Shown here piece by piece: positions 7,660 to 16,542 of a DNA stretch of 32,080 nucleotides. The notes beneath the pieces were generated by a model, which did not search any database, was not told the origin of the DNA, and worked only from the letters and a program-made list of their open reading frames with translations. This stretch comes from Hyphomicrobiaceae bacterium (lineage in GTDB: Bacteria > Pseudomonadota > Alphaproteobacteria > Rhizobiales > Hyphomicrobiaceae): NCBI GenBank assembly GCA_023384095.1, contig JAHDXT010000043.1:1-32080 (forward strand), written 5' to 3'. Each line of letters opens with the position of its first letter. The first letter of the stretch is position 1. The position numbers and the translations under genes were made by a program.

Positions 7660-8823
7660 TCAATGTTCACTCTTGCCCGGCGCTGTCAACCGCGCCAGCC
7701 GCTCCTTGACCACCGGGAACGGATTGAGCACGTGTGCCGACTCGATCGGATCGGTTGCAACGAGATAGCTCCTGTCGAGCCCGGCCAGATTGGAAGCCCC
7801 GATCAGGCCCATGGCAATGATGATTTCCTCTTCCAGGATCTCCATCGCCCGCACCAGGCCTGCCTCGCCGCCGGCCGCCAAGGCCCAGCACTGGAGCCGG
7901 CCGATGCACACGGCCCGCGCACCCAGCGCGATCGCCTTGAGCACATCGGTGCCGCGGTAGATCCCGCCGTCGAGGATCACTTCGGCGTGCCCGCCCACTG
8001 CCGCGACGATCTCCGGCAACGCTTCGATGCAGCCTCGGGCCGAGTCCAGCTGACGCCCGCCGTGATTGGAGACATAGACGGCGCTCACACCGTGCTCGAC
8101 GGCCATGCGCGCGTCCTCTGCGGTCGCAATGCCTTTCAGAATGATGGGAAGGTTCGATCGCTTTCTTATGCGCTCCACGGTATCCCAGGTCAGTCGCGCG
8201 GTGACCATGCGCGCCTCGGCCGCGGCAGTCGCATCGGGGCTTCCGCCCTCCCGCAAGATTTTTTGCGTTGCTGCATACGTACCTGACTTGCTGCCTCGGG
8301 AACGGAAGCGGTTCAGGAGATCGCGCTCGCGGCGAGAGTAGTAGGGGGCCTCCGTCACCACCGCGATGGCAACGCAGCCCGCGGCGACGGCCTCGTCCAC
8401 CGCCTGGTCGACCCACGCTTCGTCACCTCGCACGTAGAGTCCAAGAACGAGCGGGTGATCAACCTTCTGCCGCACCACGTCGAGCGGCGGATCGGCGAAG
8501 GTGCTGTAGATGAGCATCGACCCGACCGTTCGGCAGGCGCCGGCGACCGCGACGGCCCCATCCGGATCGACGAGCGCCAGCGACCCGACCGGCGCCATCA
8601 TCACCGGCAGGCTGAGCTCATGGCCCAGAAACGTCGTGCTCGTGTCGATCCTGCTGACATCCCGCAGCACGCGCGGACGGAAGGCGAGGCGATCCAATCC
8701 GTGGCGGTTGCGCCGGAGCGTGCTCTCTGCCTCCGTGCCGCCAATGATGAAATCCCATGTTGCCGGCGCGAGCTTTTCATGCGCCGCGAGCAGCATCTCC
8801 TGCAGGCTCGTGAACTCGACCAT
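7660..8823 (-). CDS. FMN-dependent alpha-hydroxy-acid oxidase/dehydrogenase family protein
   Basis: The 387-residue protein is a full-length member of the glycolate oxidase / lactate dehydrogenase (LldD) family, a TIM barrel that oxidises 2-hydroxy acids with FMN. The catalytic set is present: Lys230 (ILKGIA), His254 and Arg257 (VSNHGGRQLD), Tyr130 (LGLYV), and the phosphate site DGGIYRGTDVLKAIALGA. Several pocket residues differ from the family: LGLYV instead of LQLYV, TEAP instead of D-T-P, and Phe25 where a Tyr is usual. ATG 8823 gives the standard length; the upstream open frame is Arg-rich and unlike the family. It converges with the cyclodeaminase-family gene (22-base gap). It could process a 2-hydroxy acid from the surrounding catabolism. 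Confidence 0.88.
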   Translation of the reverse strand: MVEFTSLQEMLLAAHEKLAPATWDFIIGGTEAESTLRRNRHGLDRLAFRPRVLRDVSRIDTSTTFLGHELSLPVMMAPVGSLALVDPDGAVAVAGACRTVGSMLIYSTFADPPLDVVRQKVDHPLVLGLYVRGDEAWVDQAVDEAVAAGCVAIAVVTEAPYYSRRERDLLNRFRSRGSKSGTYAATQKILREGGSPDATAAAEARMVTARLTWDTVERIRKRSNLPIILKGIATAEDARMAVEHGVSAVYVSNHGGRQLDSARGCIEALPEIVAAVGGHAEVILDGGIYRGTDVLKAIALGARAVCIGRLQCWALAAGGEAGLVRAMEILEEEIIIAMGLIGASNLAGLDRSYLVATDPIESAHVLNPFPVVKERLARLTAPGKSEH

Positions 8824-8972
8824 GGTTCTGCACTCTGTCCTGAGGAAATGGCAGACACCAGCATGATCGCAGTTGTCAGCTTGGCGGACAAGGCTGATGG
8901 CTGCCGGCGCGCTTGCGGTCTGCGCTGCTTCTCGCCATCCTGGCGACGACCGAGCGAACCAGGGAGTTGCAG

Positions 8973-9263
8973 ATGTATGCCCGCGTGATGACCTCGACCC
9001 CGAAGCCCGGCGCAGCCGAGGCGGCAATTGCCGAGTGGCCGAAGCATATCAGCGTGTTCAAGGACAAGGGTTTGATCGCCGGCTATCTTTTCTTCGATCG
9101 CGCAGAGAACCGGTTTCTTTCGATCACGATCTGGGAGAGCGAGGAGGCGCAAAAGCGCAACGCGACAAGCCCGGAGCAGATCCATGGACGGGCGGAGTTC
9201 GCGAAGCACCTGACGGCAATGCCTGCCCCGAGCACCTATCAAGTCGTGGCGGTCGTACAGTGA
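8973..9263 (+). CDS. Small ABM-type (dimeric alpha/beta barrel) protein
   Basis: A 96-residue protein with a ferredoxin-like pattern: strand MYARVMTSTPKPG, helix AAEAAIAEWPKHISVFKDK, strand IAGYLFFDRAENRFLSITIWES, then a helix and a final strand YQVVAVVQ. This fits antibiotic-biosynthesis-monooxygenase-like small proteins, which act as dimers in cofactor-free oxygenation or have no known reaction. AGGGAG lies seven bases before ATG 8973 and decides the start. It is divergent from the oxidase gene and 59 bases ahead of a small membrane-protein gene that may be cotranscribed. The substrate is unknown. Confidence 0.72.
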   Translation: MYARVMTSTPKPGAAEAAIAEWPKHISVFKDKGLIAGYLFFDRAENRFLSITIWESEEAQKRNATSPEQIHGRAEFAKHLTAMPAPSTYQVVAVVQ

Positions 9264-9322
9264 TCGGGAACCTTTCTGACAGCGTCCGCAATGCACCGGC
9301 GCAGGCATCCGAGGGGGGAGCC

Positions 9323-9739
9323 ATGAAGTTGAAGCGATACCAGTGGGGCGAGCTGATCGGGTTGTTGTTCCTGCTGGCCTCGACTGCGACGCAAATCTTC
9401 TACGTCGAGCCGCTGAAGCGGGAGATCGAGTGGCGTATGGCCGCGTTCAACATGCAACAGAATGGCCAGCTTCAGATGAGCGCGATCTACGGCAACCGGA
9501 TCGCCACGTTGCACGCTCTGAAAGTGCCCGACGCCGAGATCAGCCTGGTCGAGGCCGAGCGGGACACGATGATCAAGAGGTACAGAACGGCGGATGCGAA
9601 CGTTTCGGACTATCTGATCGAGAAGGAGTCGGTCGAGGGCAACTTGCAGATCGTCGTCCTGGTGTTCTTCGCCATCGGCATGGCGCTCGCCGGATTCGGC
9701 CGCGCCATGGAGATGTCGGCCGCGAGCTGGCGGGATTGA
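9323..9739 (+). CDS. Small two-helix membrane protein of unknown function
   Basis: I do not recognise this 138-residue protein. It has a hydrophobic helix near residues 10-28 (ELIGLLFLLASTATQIFYV), a charged middle of ~80 residues likely to be helical (RMAAFNMQQNGQ, then EISLVEAERDTMIKRYRT), and a second membrane helix near 110-128 (LQIVVLVFFAIGMALAGFG). The strong ribosome site GAGGGGGGAG directly precedes ATG 9323. The layout suggests both ends in the membrane with a soluble coiled segment on one side. It follows the ABM-type gene on the same strand. Confidence 0.7.
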   Translation: MKLKRYQWGELIGLLFLLASTATQIFYVEPLKREIEWRMAAFNMQQNGQLQMSAIYGNRIATLHALKVPDAEISLVEAERDTMIKRYRTADANVSDYLIEKESVEGNLQIVVLVFFAIGMALAGFGRAMEMSAASWRD

Positions 9740-9906
9740 GCAGGAGCTCGATGCGATGGTAGTCGCCAGCCCGGCAGACGCGAATTCCAATACCCGAGCA
9801 AGAGATGAACTATCTGAAGATCGGCTATTCTCCGGTAGGATCAGCACTGCGTTCGTGCGGCGACGCTCCCGGTCATCGCGCAGCGGTCACAGTGCTGTGC
9901 GCCGGC
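9740..9906. other. Convergent intergenic region with a small palindrome
   Basis: This 167-base gap separates the small membrane-protein gene (plus) from the end of the long minus-strand operon. It contains CACAG-TG-CTGTG within a GCGCA/TGCGC surround just left of 9907. That could act as a terminator hairpin for the minus operon, but no T-run is visible. No gene is seen. Confidence 0.3.
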
Positions 9907-11112
9907 CTACTTGACCACGTGGCGTGCGATCGTGATCACCTTCTCCACATCCTGGTCGTTGTTGTACATGTGGAAGCCGAAGCGCAAGAGACCGCGCCGG
10001 ATCGAAAATCGCACGCGCTCTTCTTTGAGTGCCGCTGCAATCGCGTTCAGGACGGGATCGCTGGTCGAATAAGCATCGCCGGCACCTCGCTCGCCGACCG
10101 TAACCAGGTGGCTCAGGGCGCGCGCCGAACCCGGACGCCGGACTGGAAGCCCGAGGCCTTCCAGTCCGTGCCTGAGCTTTTCCGCGAGCGCCAGGGCATG
10201 GGCTTCGATGCGCTCGATGCCGGCCACGTTGATCTCCTGCAGCGCCTTGGCCGCAGCCGCAATCCCGACCCAGTTCGGATTGCCGACCTCGAAACGCTCC
10301 GCAGCGGGCGCGAATTCGAAGTCGACGCTCTCGATCTCCGAATAATGGCCGGTCGTCGCGATGCCCGTGCGGGCGACGTAGGCCGGCTTCAGTCGCGGCA
10401 GCCAGTCCTTCCGCACCCAGAGGAAGCCCAGGCCCATCAAGCCGAGGAGACCCTTGCTGGTGGAGGTCGCGAGCGCGTCGATGCAGTTGTCGTGCACATC
10501 GAGCATTAGGATACCGCAGCTCTGCACCCCATCTACCAGGAACAGGGAGCCGTGGGCACGCGCCGCCTTCCCGATCGTCTGCAGATCAGTGCGGAAGCCG
10601 GGCGTGAAGGTCACGCTCGCGGCAGTAACGATCCGTGTGCGCCCATCGATGGCAGCCGCCAGCGCCTCGGCATCGATCTCGCCGGCCCGCGGCGGAATGG
10701 CGCGCACCTCCACACCGAAGCGGCGGACCCAGTACCAGAGATAGACGTTGTTGGCGTGCTCCAGGTCCGCCGAGACGACCACGTTGTCGCCCGCCTGCCA
10801 TTCGATCGCAGTCGCGACGGCATTGAGGCCCTCGGAGACGTTCTCGGTCACCGCGACCTCGGACGGGTCGCCGTGGATGAGGCGCGCGAGCTCCTCCTTA
10901 CACGTCACGAGCAGAGGGTTGATCTTCTCCTTCGAGACATCGACGAGCCAGTGGCCATCGACGAGCTCGACGGCCGCCTGGCGGGCCGCGTCCGAGATGA
11001 TGCCGCGCGAGCCGACGTTGAGATAGGTCCACTCGCGAGCGGCCGGAAACCGGGCGCGCATACGCGTGGAAAGGTCCGCATCGGGCACTACGCGCAGGTC
11101 GGGAGCGTTCAT
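9907..11112 (-). CDS. Class V PLP-dependent enzyme (cysteine desulfurase-like fold)
   Basis: The 401-residue protein is a fold-type I class V enzyme. Lys220 in STSKGLLG should bind PLP, Asp194 and Gln197 (VDGVQSCG) hold the cofactor ring, His119 (DLEHANN) stacks on it, and the C-terminal motif is GFHMYNNDQD. No obvious cysteine-desulfurase catalytic Cys loop is present, so desulfuration is not supported. Epimerase, lyase or transaminase chemistry on an amino acid is more likely. GAGGATGAA precedes ATG 11112. It is the last gene of an operon with an amino-acid importer, a threonine-aldolase-family gene and a second class V enzyme, from which it is separated by 54 bases. Confidence 0.85.
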   Translation of the reverse strand: MNAPDLRVVPDADLSTRMRARFPAAREWTYLNVGSRGIISDAARQAAVELVDGHWLVDVSKEKINPLLVTCKEELARLIHGDPSEVAVTENVSEGLNAVATAIEWQAGDNVVVSADLEHANNVYLWYWVRRFGVEVRAIPPRAGEIDAEALAAAIDGRTRIVTAASVTFTPGFRTDLQTIGKAARAHGSLFLVDGVQSCGILMLDVHDNCIDALATSTSKGLLGLMGLGFLWVRKDWLPRLKPAYVARTGIATTGHYSEIESVDFEFAPAAERFEVGNPNWVGIAAAAKALQEINVAGIERIEAHALALAEKLRHGLEGLGLPVRRPGSARALSHLVTVGERGAGDAYSTSDPVLNAIAAALKEERVRFSIRRGLLRFGFHMYNNDQDVEKVITIARHVVK

Positions 11113-11166
11113 TTCATCCTCATTCGGTTCAAATCGCGCGCACTGTCGTTCGGCCGCGATTCGAGG

Positions 11167-12234
11167 TCAGTTATCTTGCGGAGTTGGAGGGGCTGCAGAT
11201 TTCATAATTCGTGCAATGGCGCTGACCGCCGTGGCGATCCCGCGGGAATCGACGTCGAGGTGCGTGACCGCACGCAGCCGCGTGTGGCTCTCGGCACCGA
11301 TCGCGATGCCCTCGGCCCGAAGATGCTTGGAAAGCTCGGGTGCGCTCATTCCTGCAACGTCGAAAAAGACGAGGTTGGTTTCCGGCTGCGGCTGGTCGAG
11401 GGCGATGCCGGGCACATTTCGAAGACCCTCGGCCAGCAGCTTCGCGTTGGCGTGGTCCTCGGCGAGGCGCTCCACGTGGTGGTCGAGTGCGAACAGGCCG
11501 GCGGCGGCCAGTATGCCCGCCTGTCGCATCGCACCGCCGAGCCGATGCTTCCATCGCCAGGCTTCGGCAATGAGCTCGCGCGACCCCGCGAGCACGGCAC
11601 CGACCGGACAGCCGAGCCCTTTCGACAGGTCGAGCCACACGCTGTCGCATGGCGCCCCGAAGTCGGATGCCGCCACACCGGAAGCGACGACGGCGTTGAT
11701 GAGACGGGCCCCGTCCATGTGGAGCGCAAGGCATTCGCGGCGGGCGAGCTCGCCGATCTCCTGCAGGGCCGCAAGCGACCAGACCGCGCCGCCGCCGCGG
11801 TTGACGGTCTGCTCGACGGCGATCAGCCGTGAGCGCGGGGCATTCTTCTTCGGCCCGCGCAAGGCAGCACGCACGTCGGCCGCCGTGAACCTGCCATGGT
11901 GTCCCTGAACGGGGCGGATCTGCGCGCCGGCCAGCGCCGCCGAGCCGGCGGCCTCTGTGTTGAAAAGATGGGAGCAGACGTCGGCGATGATCTCATCGCC
12001 GGGGCGGCAATGGACCGCTACCGCGATGGCGTTGCACATCGTGCCGGAGGGCAGGAAGACCGCCGCCTCCTTTCCGAGCAGATCGGCAACCCGCTCGCAG
12101 AGCGCGTTGACGGACGGGTCCTCGGCGGACTGCTCGTCTCCAACCTCGGCTGCCGCCATGGCCCGGCGCATGGCCTCGGTCGGCCGGGATTTGGTGTCGC
12201 TCCGCAGATCGATGCGGATGGGAGCGATCGTCAT
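11167..12234 (-). CDS. Threonine aldolase family PLP enzyme
   Basis: The 355-residue protein opens with DLRSDTKSRPTEAMRRAM and carries AEDPSVNALCERVADLLGKE and LPSGTMCN. PLP-stacking His89 is in SHLFNTEAAG, Asp174 and Arg177 in HMDGAR, and Lys205 in LDLSKGLGCPVG. These identify the low-specificity threonine aldolase / beta-eliminating lyase family, which cleaves beta-hydroxy amino acids to glycine and an aldehyde. The usual Tyr in the GDDxYGEDP segment is replaced (GDEQSAEDP), which may change specificity. ATG 12234 overlaps the upstream stop by four bases. Its place in an importer operon suggests it breaks down an imported beta-hydroxy or beta-substituted amino acid. Confidence 0.88.
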   Translation of the reverse strand: MTIAPIRIDLRSDTKSRPTEAMRRAMAAAEVGDEQSAEDPSVNALCERVADLLGKEAAVFLPSGTMCNAIAVAVHCRPGDEIIADVCSHLFNTEAAGSAALAGAQIRPVQGHHGRFTAADVRAALRGPKKNAPRSRLIAVEQTVNRGGGAVWSLAALQEIGELARRECLALHMDGARLINAVVASGVAASDFGAPCDSVWLDLSKGLGCPVGAVLAGSRELIAEAWRWKHRLGGAMRQAGILAAAGLFALDHHVERLAEDHANAKLLAEGLRNVPGIALDQPQPETNLVFFDVAGMSAPELSKHLRAEGIAIGAESHTRLRAVTHLDVDSRGIATAVSAIARIMKSAAPPTPQDN

Positions 12235-13397
12235 GCGCGGCTCCCGCAGGCGACTTCGAAGAACCGGTGCAGATCCGACTCGTCGTTATAGAAATGGCAG
12301 GCGATACGCACGAAACCGTCCTTCACGCTGGCAATGACCCGTTCCGCCTTGAGCCGTGCCACCATCGCGTCCGCGTCCTGCCGGAGATCGAAGCTGATGA
12401 TCCCGGCGCGGTCCTGCCAGGCGCGCGGGGTGCGCACGGCGATGCCCCGCTCGTCGGCGAGTTGGAGGGCGGTGGTCGTGAGATCGCGGACGCGGTTCTC
12501 GATGGCCGCAAGTCCCATGGAGTGCAGTTTTTCAGCAGAGCGGCGCAGAACCCAGCAGCCAAGGAAATTCGGATTGCCGTACTCGAAGCGATGGGCATCT
12601 GCGGCGAGTTGCAGCTCGGGCCGGAACCGGTCATTGGACGTGAAGCTGAACTTGGCGGCATAGGGCGGCTCGAGCTCGGCGATGCGGTCCGGCCGGACAT
12701 GGAGAAAGCCGGCTCCCGCAAGTGCCAGCAGCGCCTTATGCCCACCGCATATGACGGCATCGGCCCCGAGCTCCCCCAGCGGCTGGGCCAGAACGCCGGC
12801 GCCATGCATGGCATCGACGACCATCCAGGCATCGCTGCCGGCCATGCACGCGCGCAGGCCCGCGATGTCCGCACGATAGCCGTTGCCGTAGGCCACCCAG
12901 GCCACGGACACGACGCGCGTATCGCGATCGATCAGCTTCGCGTAATCCTCAGGCGGCAGACGCCCATCGGGCCTCATCGGAACGATGCGCACCTCGATGC
13001 CGTCGCGCTCGAGATAGCGCCAGGGGAACGTATTGTTCTCGTGCTCGGCCTCGCCGATGACGACGTTGTCACCCCGGCGCAACTTGAGCCCGCGCGCGAT
13101 GATATTGGCCCCTTCCGAGGTATTCTTGACCATCGCCAGTCCGGCAGGATCTAAGCCCAGCAGCCGGGCGAGGGCCGCACGGGCATCCTCGAACCGATCC
13201 ATAGAGAATGCTTCCTGTCCGGCATTCTCGTAAACGTCGGCGAACCATTCTTGCGTCGCGGCCTCGACCCAGCGCGGCAGGACGGCTTTGCGCGCCAGAT
13301 CGAGATGTGTCCAGCGCGCCAGCGTCGGGAATTCGCGGCGCAGTGCGGCCCAATCGGGCTCGACCATATTCGGAAGGCTTTTTACGGCGGCGGTCAT
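12231..13397 (-). CDS. Class V PLP-dependent enzyme (isopenicillin-N epimerase-like subgroup)
   Basis: The 388-residue protein shares the architecture of the operon's last gene, with Lys221 in CGGHKALL, Asp195 in VVDAMHGAG, His119 in EAEHENN and a C-terminal [10 protein letters not shown]. Unlike its neighbour it has His where desulfurases have the PLP-contacting Gln (DAMH versus DGVQ), as in epimerase-like members. The two proteins are therefore distant paralogues with probably different reactions. ATG 13397 overlaps the ATPase stop by four bases, and its own stop overlaps the aldolase-family start by four, so translation is coupled. An amino-acid epimerase or lyase role is inferred. Confidence 0.85.
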   Translation of the reverse strand: MTAAVKSLPNMVEPDWAALRREFPTLARWTHLDLARKAVLPRWVEAATQEWFADVYENAGQEAFSMDRFEDARAALARLLGLDPAGLAMVKNTSEGANIIARGLKLRRGDNVVIGEAEHENNTFPWRYLERDGIEVRIVPMRPDGRLPPEDYAKLIDRDTRVVSVAWVAYGNGYRADIAGLRACMAGSDAWMVVDAMHGAGVLAQPLGELGADAVICGGHKALLALAGAGFLHVRPDRIAELEPPYAAKFSFTSNDRFRPELQLAADAHRFEYGNPNFLGCWVLRRSAEKLHSMGLAAIENRVRDLTTTALQLADERGIAVRTPRAWQDRAGIISFDLRQDADAMVARLKAERVIASVKDGFVRIACHFYNDESDLHRFFEVACGSRA

Positions 13398-14170
13398 GGA
13401 GCGGCTTCGGTCCCGGATCGGTGTTTCAGGATCTGCCCGAGGAAGCGCTGCGCGCGCTCGGTCCTCGGAGCGGTGAAGAATTCCTCAGGCGGAGCGTCCT
13501 CGACGATCTCGCCCGAGTCCATGAAGACGACGCGGTCGGCGACCGCTCGGGCGAAGCCCATCTCGTGCGTGACGACCAGCATGGTCCGCCCTTCGCGGGC
13601 GAGATCCATCATGACGTCCAGCACCTCCTTGATCATCTCCGGATCGAGGGCGGATGTCGGCTCGTCGAACAGGAGAATGTCGGGCTGCATGGTAAGGGCA
13701 CGGGCGATCGCGACCCGCTGCTGCTGGCCACCGGAGAGCTGCCCCGGATACTTGCTCTCGTGCTCCAGCATGTGCACGCGCGTCAGGTATTGGCGCCCCC
13801 GCTCCTCGGCATCGGCGCGCGAGAGGCCGAGCACGCAGGTGAGGCCGAATGTAAGGTTCTCCAGCGCCGTCAGATGCGGGAACAGATTGAAGCTTTGAAA
13901 AACCATCGCCGATTTACGACGAACGGCACGGATATTGCGGACGTCGTAGTCGAGCTCGATGCCGTCGACGACGATCCGGCCGGCATCGGCTGTTTCCAAC
14001 CGGTTTATGCAGCGAACCAGCGTCGATTTTCCGGAGCCGGACGGACCGCAGATTACGATCTTTTCCCCCCGGTCCACTTTTAGCGTAATGCCATTAAGGG
14101 CCCGGAATCGGCCGAAAGTCTTGACGACGCCGGAAATGTCGAGAAGGCACTCAGGGCGACCTTCGCGCAT
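13394..14170 (-). CDS. aapP: Polar amino-acid ABC importer ATPase, AapP-like
   Basis: The 258-residue ATPase has Walker [10 protein letters not shown] (42-50), Q-loop [11 protein letters not shown], signature LSGGQQQR (145-152), Walker [13 protein letters not shown] and H-loop THEM, the wording typical of GlnQ/HisP/AapP ATPases. ATG 14170 shares its A with the stop of the upstream permease (TGATG). A longer open frame upstream lies inside the permease gene and is not coding. It would power the AapQ/AapM-like permeases. The order J-Q-M-P is that of general L-amino-acid importers. Confidence 0.93.
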   Translation of the reverse strand: MREGRPECLLDISGVVKTFGRFRALNGITLKVDRGEKIVICGPSGSGKSTLVRCINRLETADAGRIVVDGIELDYDVRNIRAVRRKSAMVFQSFNLFPHLTALENLTFGLTCVLGLSRADAEERGRQYLTRVHMLEHESKYPGQLSGGQQQRVAIARALTMQPDILLFDEPTSALDPEMIKEVLDVMMDLAREGRTMLVVTHEMGFARAVADRVVFMDSGEIVEDAPPEEFFTAPRTERAQRFLGQILKHRSGTEAAP

Positions 14171-15267
14171 CAGTAGTTCCGCCCTGATTTCAGCTCGGCC
14201 TCCAGCTTCTGGCTGTATTGAGACATCGAGAAGCAGAACACGAAGTAGAGAATAGCTATGAACAGATAGGCCTCGACGTAATAGCGGGTCCACTCGGGAT
14301 CCTCGAGTGCCGCCATGGTGCCCCCGAGGAGATCGAGAACGCCGATGATGACGAGGACAGACGTGTTCTTGAACGCGCGGATGACGTCGTTGACGATGGG
14401 CGGAATGACGATCCGAAGAGCCTGCGGCAGCACGATCTTGAAAGTGCGGTCCCAGTAGGACACGCCCAGCGAATCTGCCGCCTCGTACTGCCCGCGAGGT
14501 ATGGCCTGCAGCCCGCCCCTGACCGATTCGGCCGTGTAGGCTGCGAAGAACATGATCATGCCGACCTGCGCCCGTAGCAGCTTGTCGAAGTTCACCCCCT
14601 CCGGCATGAAGAGCGGAAACATCAAAGCGGCCATGAAGAGGATGTTGACCAGCGGGATGCCGCGGATCGTCTCGATATAGCCGGCCGAGAGCTTCTGGAT
14701 GATCGGCATGTCCGACTGCCGGCCGAGCGCCAGCAGCACTGCAAACGGCATGCCTCCGGCGATTGTGCCGACGAAAATGAACATGGTCAGAGGCAGCCCG
14801 CCCCACATCGTGGTCTGGACAAATTCGAGGCCGAGAAAGCCGCCGAACTGCAGCGCCAGCGCCACCGCGAGGCCCGCCACCCAGGCCATCAGCAGTTTCG
14901 GGGTCCACCAGCGGCGCACCGTCGAGGCCAATATGAGGGCGACCATCAGGGCGACCACCAGAACCCCGCGCCACTGCTGCTCATAGGGATAGGTGCCGAA
15001 CAGCATGACCCGATGCTTCTCGGCGACCACCGCCCAGCAGGCGCCGGAAGCTTCGCGGCAAATGGCTGGATCGTCGGTTTGCCAGATGCTGTCGAGAAAT
15101 GCCCAGCGGACGAGTGGCGGCAGCGTGACGACGAGAATCGCGGCCATCACCAGCGTGAGGATCGAAGATCCCGTCGAGCTGAAAAAGCCGACGCGTACCC
15201 AGCTCCAGAATCCCGTGGCTGCTTTCGCTGGCGGCAGGCGTGGTGCGGTCATCCCGGACGCTTGCAT
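14170..15267 (-). CDS. aapM: Polar amino-acid ABC importer permease, AapM-like
   Basis: A 365-residue inner-membrane protein with the longer N-terminal region of AapM/BztC permeases, including the periplasmic segment [18 protein letters not shown] and YPYEQQWRG. The permease core has [18 protein letters not shown] and the contact loop [26 protein letters not shown] lies nine bases before ATG 15267, which favours this start over the internal ATG 15252. Only three bases separate it from the upstream permease stop. It pairs with the AapQ-like permease. Confidence 0.92.
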   Translation of the reverse strand: MQASGMTAPRLPPAKAATGFWSWVRVGFFSSTGSSILTLVMAAILVVTLPPLVRWAFLDSIWQTDDPAICREASGACWAVVAEKHRVMLFGTYPYEQQWRGVLVVALMVALILASTVRRWWTPKLLMAWVAGLAVALALQFGGFLGLEFVQTTMWGGLPLTMFIFVGTIAGGMPFAVLLALGRQSDMPIIQKLSAGYIETIRGIPLVNILFMAALMFPLFMPEGVNFDKLLRAQVGMIMFFAAYTAESVRGGLQAIPRGQYEAADSLGVSYWDRTFKIVLPQALRIVIPPIVNDVIRAFKNTSVLVIIGVLDLLGGTMAALEDPEWTRYYVEAYLFIAILYFVFCFSMSQYSQKLEAELKSGRNY

Positions 15268-15270
15268 TCT

Positions 15271-16482
15271 TCAGCGCTCCTTGATGGCGACTGCGCGGTT
15301 GTAGAGGTTCATCGCGGCAGCGATGGAGAAGCTGATCAGGAGGTAGACCGCAGACATCAGCACGAGAGCCTCGACCACGTGACCCGTCTGGTTCAGCGTC
15401 GTGTTGGAAACGTTGACCAGATCCGGATACCCGATCACGACAGCCAGCGAGCTGCTCTTGGCGAGGCTCACGTACTGACCGGCCGTCGGGGGGATCATCA
15501 CACGGAGCGCCTGTGGGATCAGCACGAGGCGGTAGATCTGGCTCTGGCTGAGACCCAGCGAGCGGGCCGCCTCGACCTGACCGCGACCGACGGACTCCAC
15601 GCCGCTCCGGACGATCTCGGCGATGAATGCCCCGGTGTAGAGCGCGAGTCCGAGGAACAGCGCAACGAACTCAGGCGACAGCGTCACGCCACCTGTGAAG
15701 TTGAAACCGCGGAGAGCGGGTCGCTCAAACTCGGTCGGGGCGCCGGCAATTGCCCAGGCCAGCATCGGTAGACCGACGATGAGCACGGTTCGCCAATGCG
15801 TCACATTCGGCAGCTCGCCGGTGCGCGCCTGCACGCCGCGCGCCCATCTGGTGAGCAGGATCGCTCCGAGCGCGCCGGCGGCGAGTGCCGCGAAGGCCCA
15901 AAGATATGCGGCATGCGGGGCTGGCCAGGGAAGGATCAGACCGCGGTTGCTGAGGTAGATGTCACCGCCCGGCGAAAGCGCCTGGCGAGGGCGCGGCAAG
16001 TCGGTCATCACCGCGTACCAGAACACGATTTGCAGGAGCTGCGGCGTGTTGCGAAAGAGCTCGACATAGCCCGCCGCCAGCTTCGATGCGCCGAGATTGG
16101 AGGACAGCCGCATCAGGCCGAACACAAGACCGATCAAGGTCGCAGCGATGATCGCCAGCATCGAGACCCGCAGCGTGTTGATCAGCCCGACGGCAAAGGC
16201 GCGGAGATAGGTATCGGACGGCGAATACGTGAGAAACAAACTCTCGCCGATGCCGAAGCCGGCCTCCTGCGAAAGGTAGCCGAATCCCGATGCAATCCCG
16301 CGGGCTTTGAGCGCGGTGCTGGCGTTGCCGACGAGGTAGGCGATCAACGCCACGACCGCGCCCAGCACGATGATCTGCAGCACGGCATCGCGTACGCGCC
16401 GGTCGTGGACCAGCCTCGAGAGCGCCCGAGCGCGGGCAGGTTGGCTTGATGAAGACGAGCGTGCGTCCTGCGCAATCGTCAT
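15271..16482 (-). CDS. aapQ: Polar amino-acid ABC importer permease, AapQ-like
   Basis: The 403-residue permease has the AapQ pattern: an early helix (AVLQIIVLGAVVALIAYLV), the loop IASGFGYLSQEAGFGIGES, GYVELFRNTPQLLQIVFWY, a long insert with two extra helices, and the contact loop QVEAARSLGLSQSQIYRLV. ATG 16482 is chosen; a GTG at 16518 in the same frame would extend it by twelve charged residues that fall in a hairpin region. It is separated from the binding-protein gene by 60 bases containing a strong stem-loop, as is common where the binding protein is needed in excess. Confidence 0.9.
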   Translation of the reverse strand: MTIAQDARSSSSSQPARARALSRLVHDRRVRDAVLQIIVLGAVVALIAYLVGNASTALKARGIASGFGYLSQEAGFGIGESLFLTYSPSDTYLRAFAVGLINTLRVSMLAIIAATLIGLVFGLMRLSSNLGASKLAAGYVELFRNTPQLLQIVFWYAVMTDLPRPRQALSPGGDIYLSNRGLILPWPAPHAAYLWAFAALAAGALGAILLTRWARGVQARTGELPNVTHWRTVLIVGLPMLAWAIAGAPTEFERPALRGFNFTGGVTLSPEFVALFLGLALYTGAFIAEIVRSGVESVGRGQVEAARSLGLSQSQIYRLVLIPQALRVMIPPTAGQYVSLAKSSSLAVVIGYPDLVNVSNTTLNQTGHVVEALVLMSAVYLLISFSIAAAMNLYNRAVAIKER

Positions 16483-16500
16483 CGCTTCTGGGTTCCGCTT

Positions 16501-16536
16501 GCGGCCGGGCCTCTGCACATGCCCGGACCCGGCCGC
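16501..16536 (-). promoter_or_regulatory. Intercistronic stem-loop between aapJ and aapQ
   Basis: GCGGCCGGG (16501-16509) pairs with CCCGGCCGC (16528-16536), a perfect 9-bp GC stem with an 18-base loop. It lies right after the binding-protein stop on the minus strand. Such hairpins in importer operons protect or partly terminate the transcript, so that the binding protein is made in excess. No T-run follows. Confidence 0.55.
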
Positions 16537-16542
16537 CCGTCT

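Noticed and set aside
9907-11112. Calling the class V enzyme a cysteine desulfurase or selenocysteine lyase
   Set aside because: The fold fits, but the catalytic Cys loop is not seen, and the operon is built around amino-acid import and not Fe-S assembly.
10552-11832. A 426-codon plus-strand open frame spanning two PLP-enzyme genes
   Set aside because: It crosses the junction of two well-supported minus-strand genes and has no ribosome site or recognisable domain.
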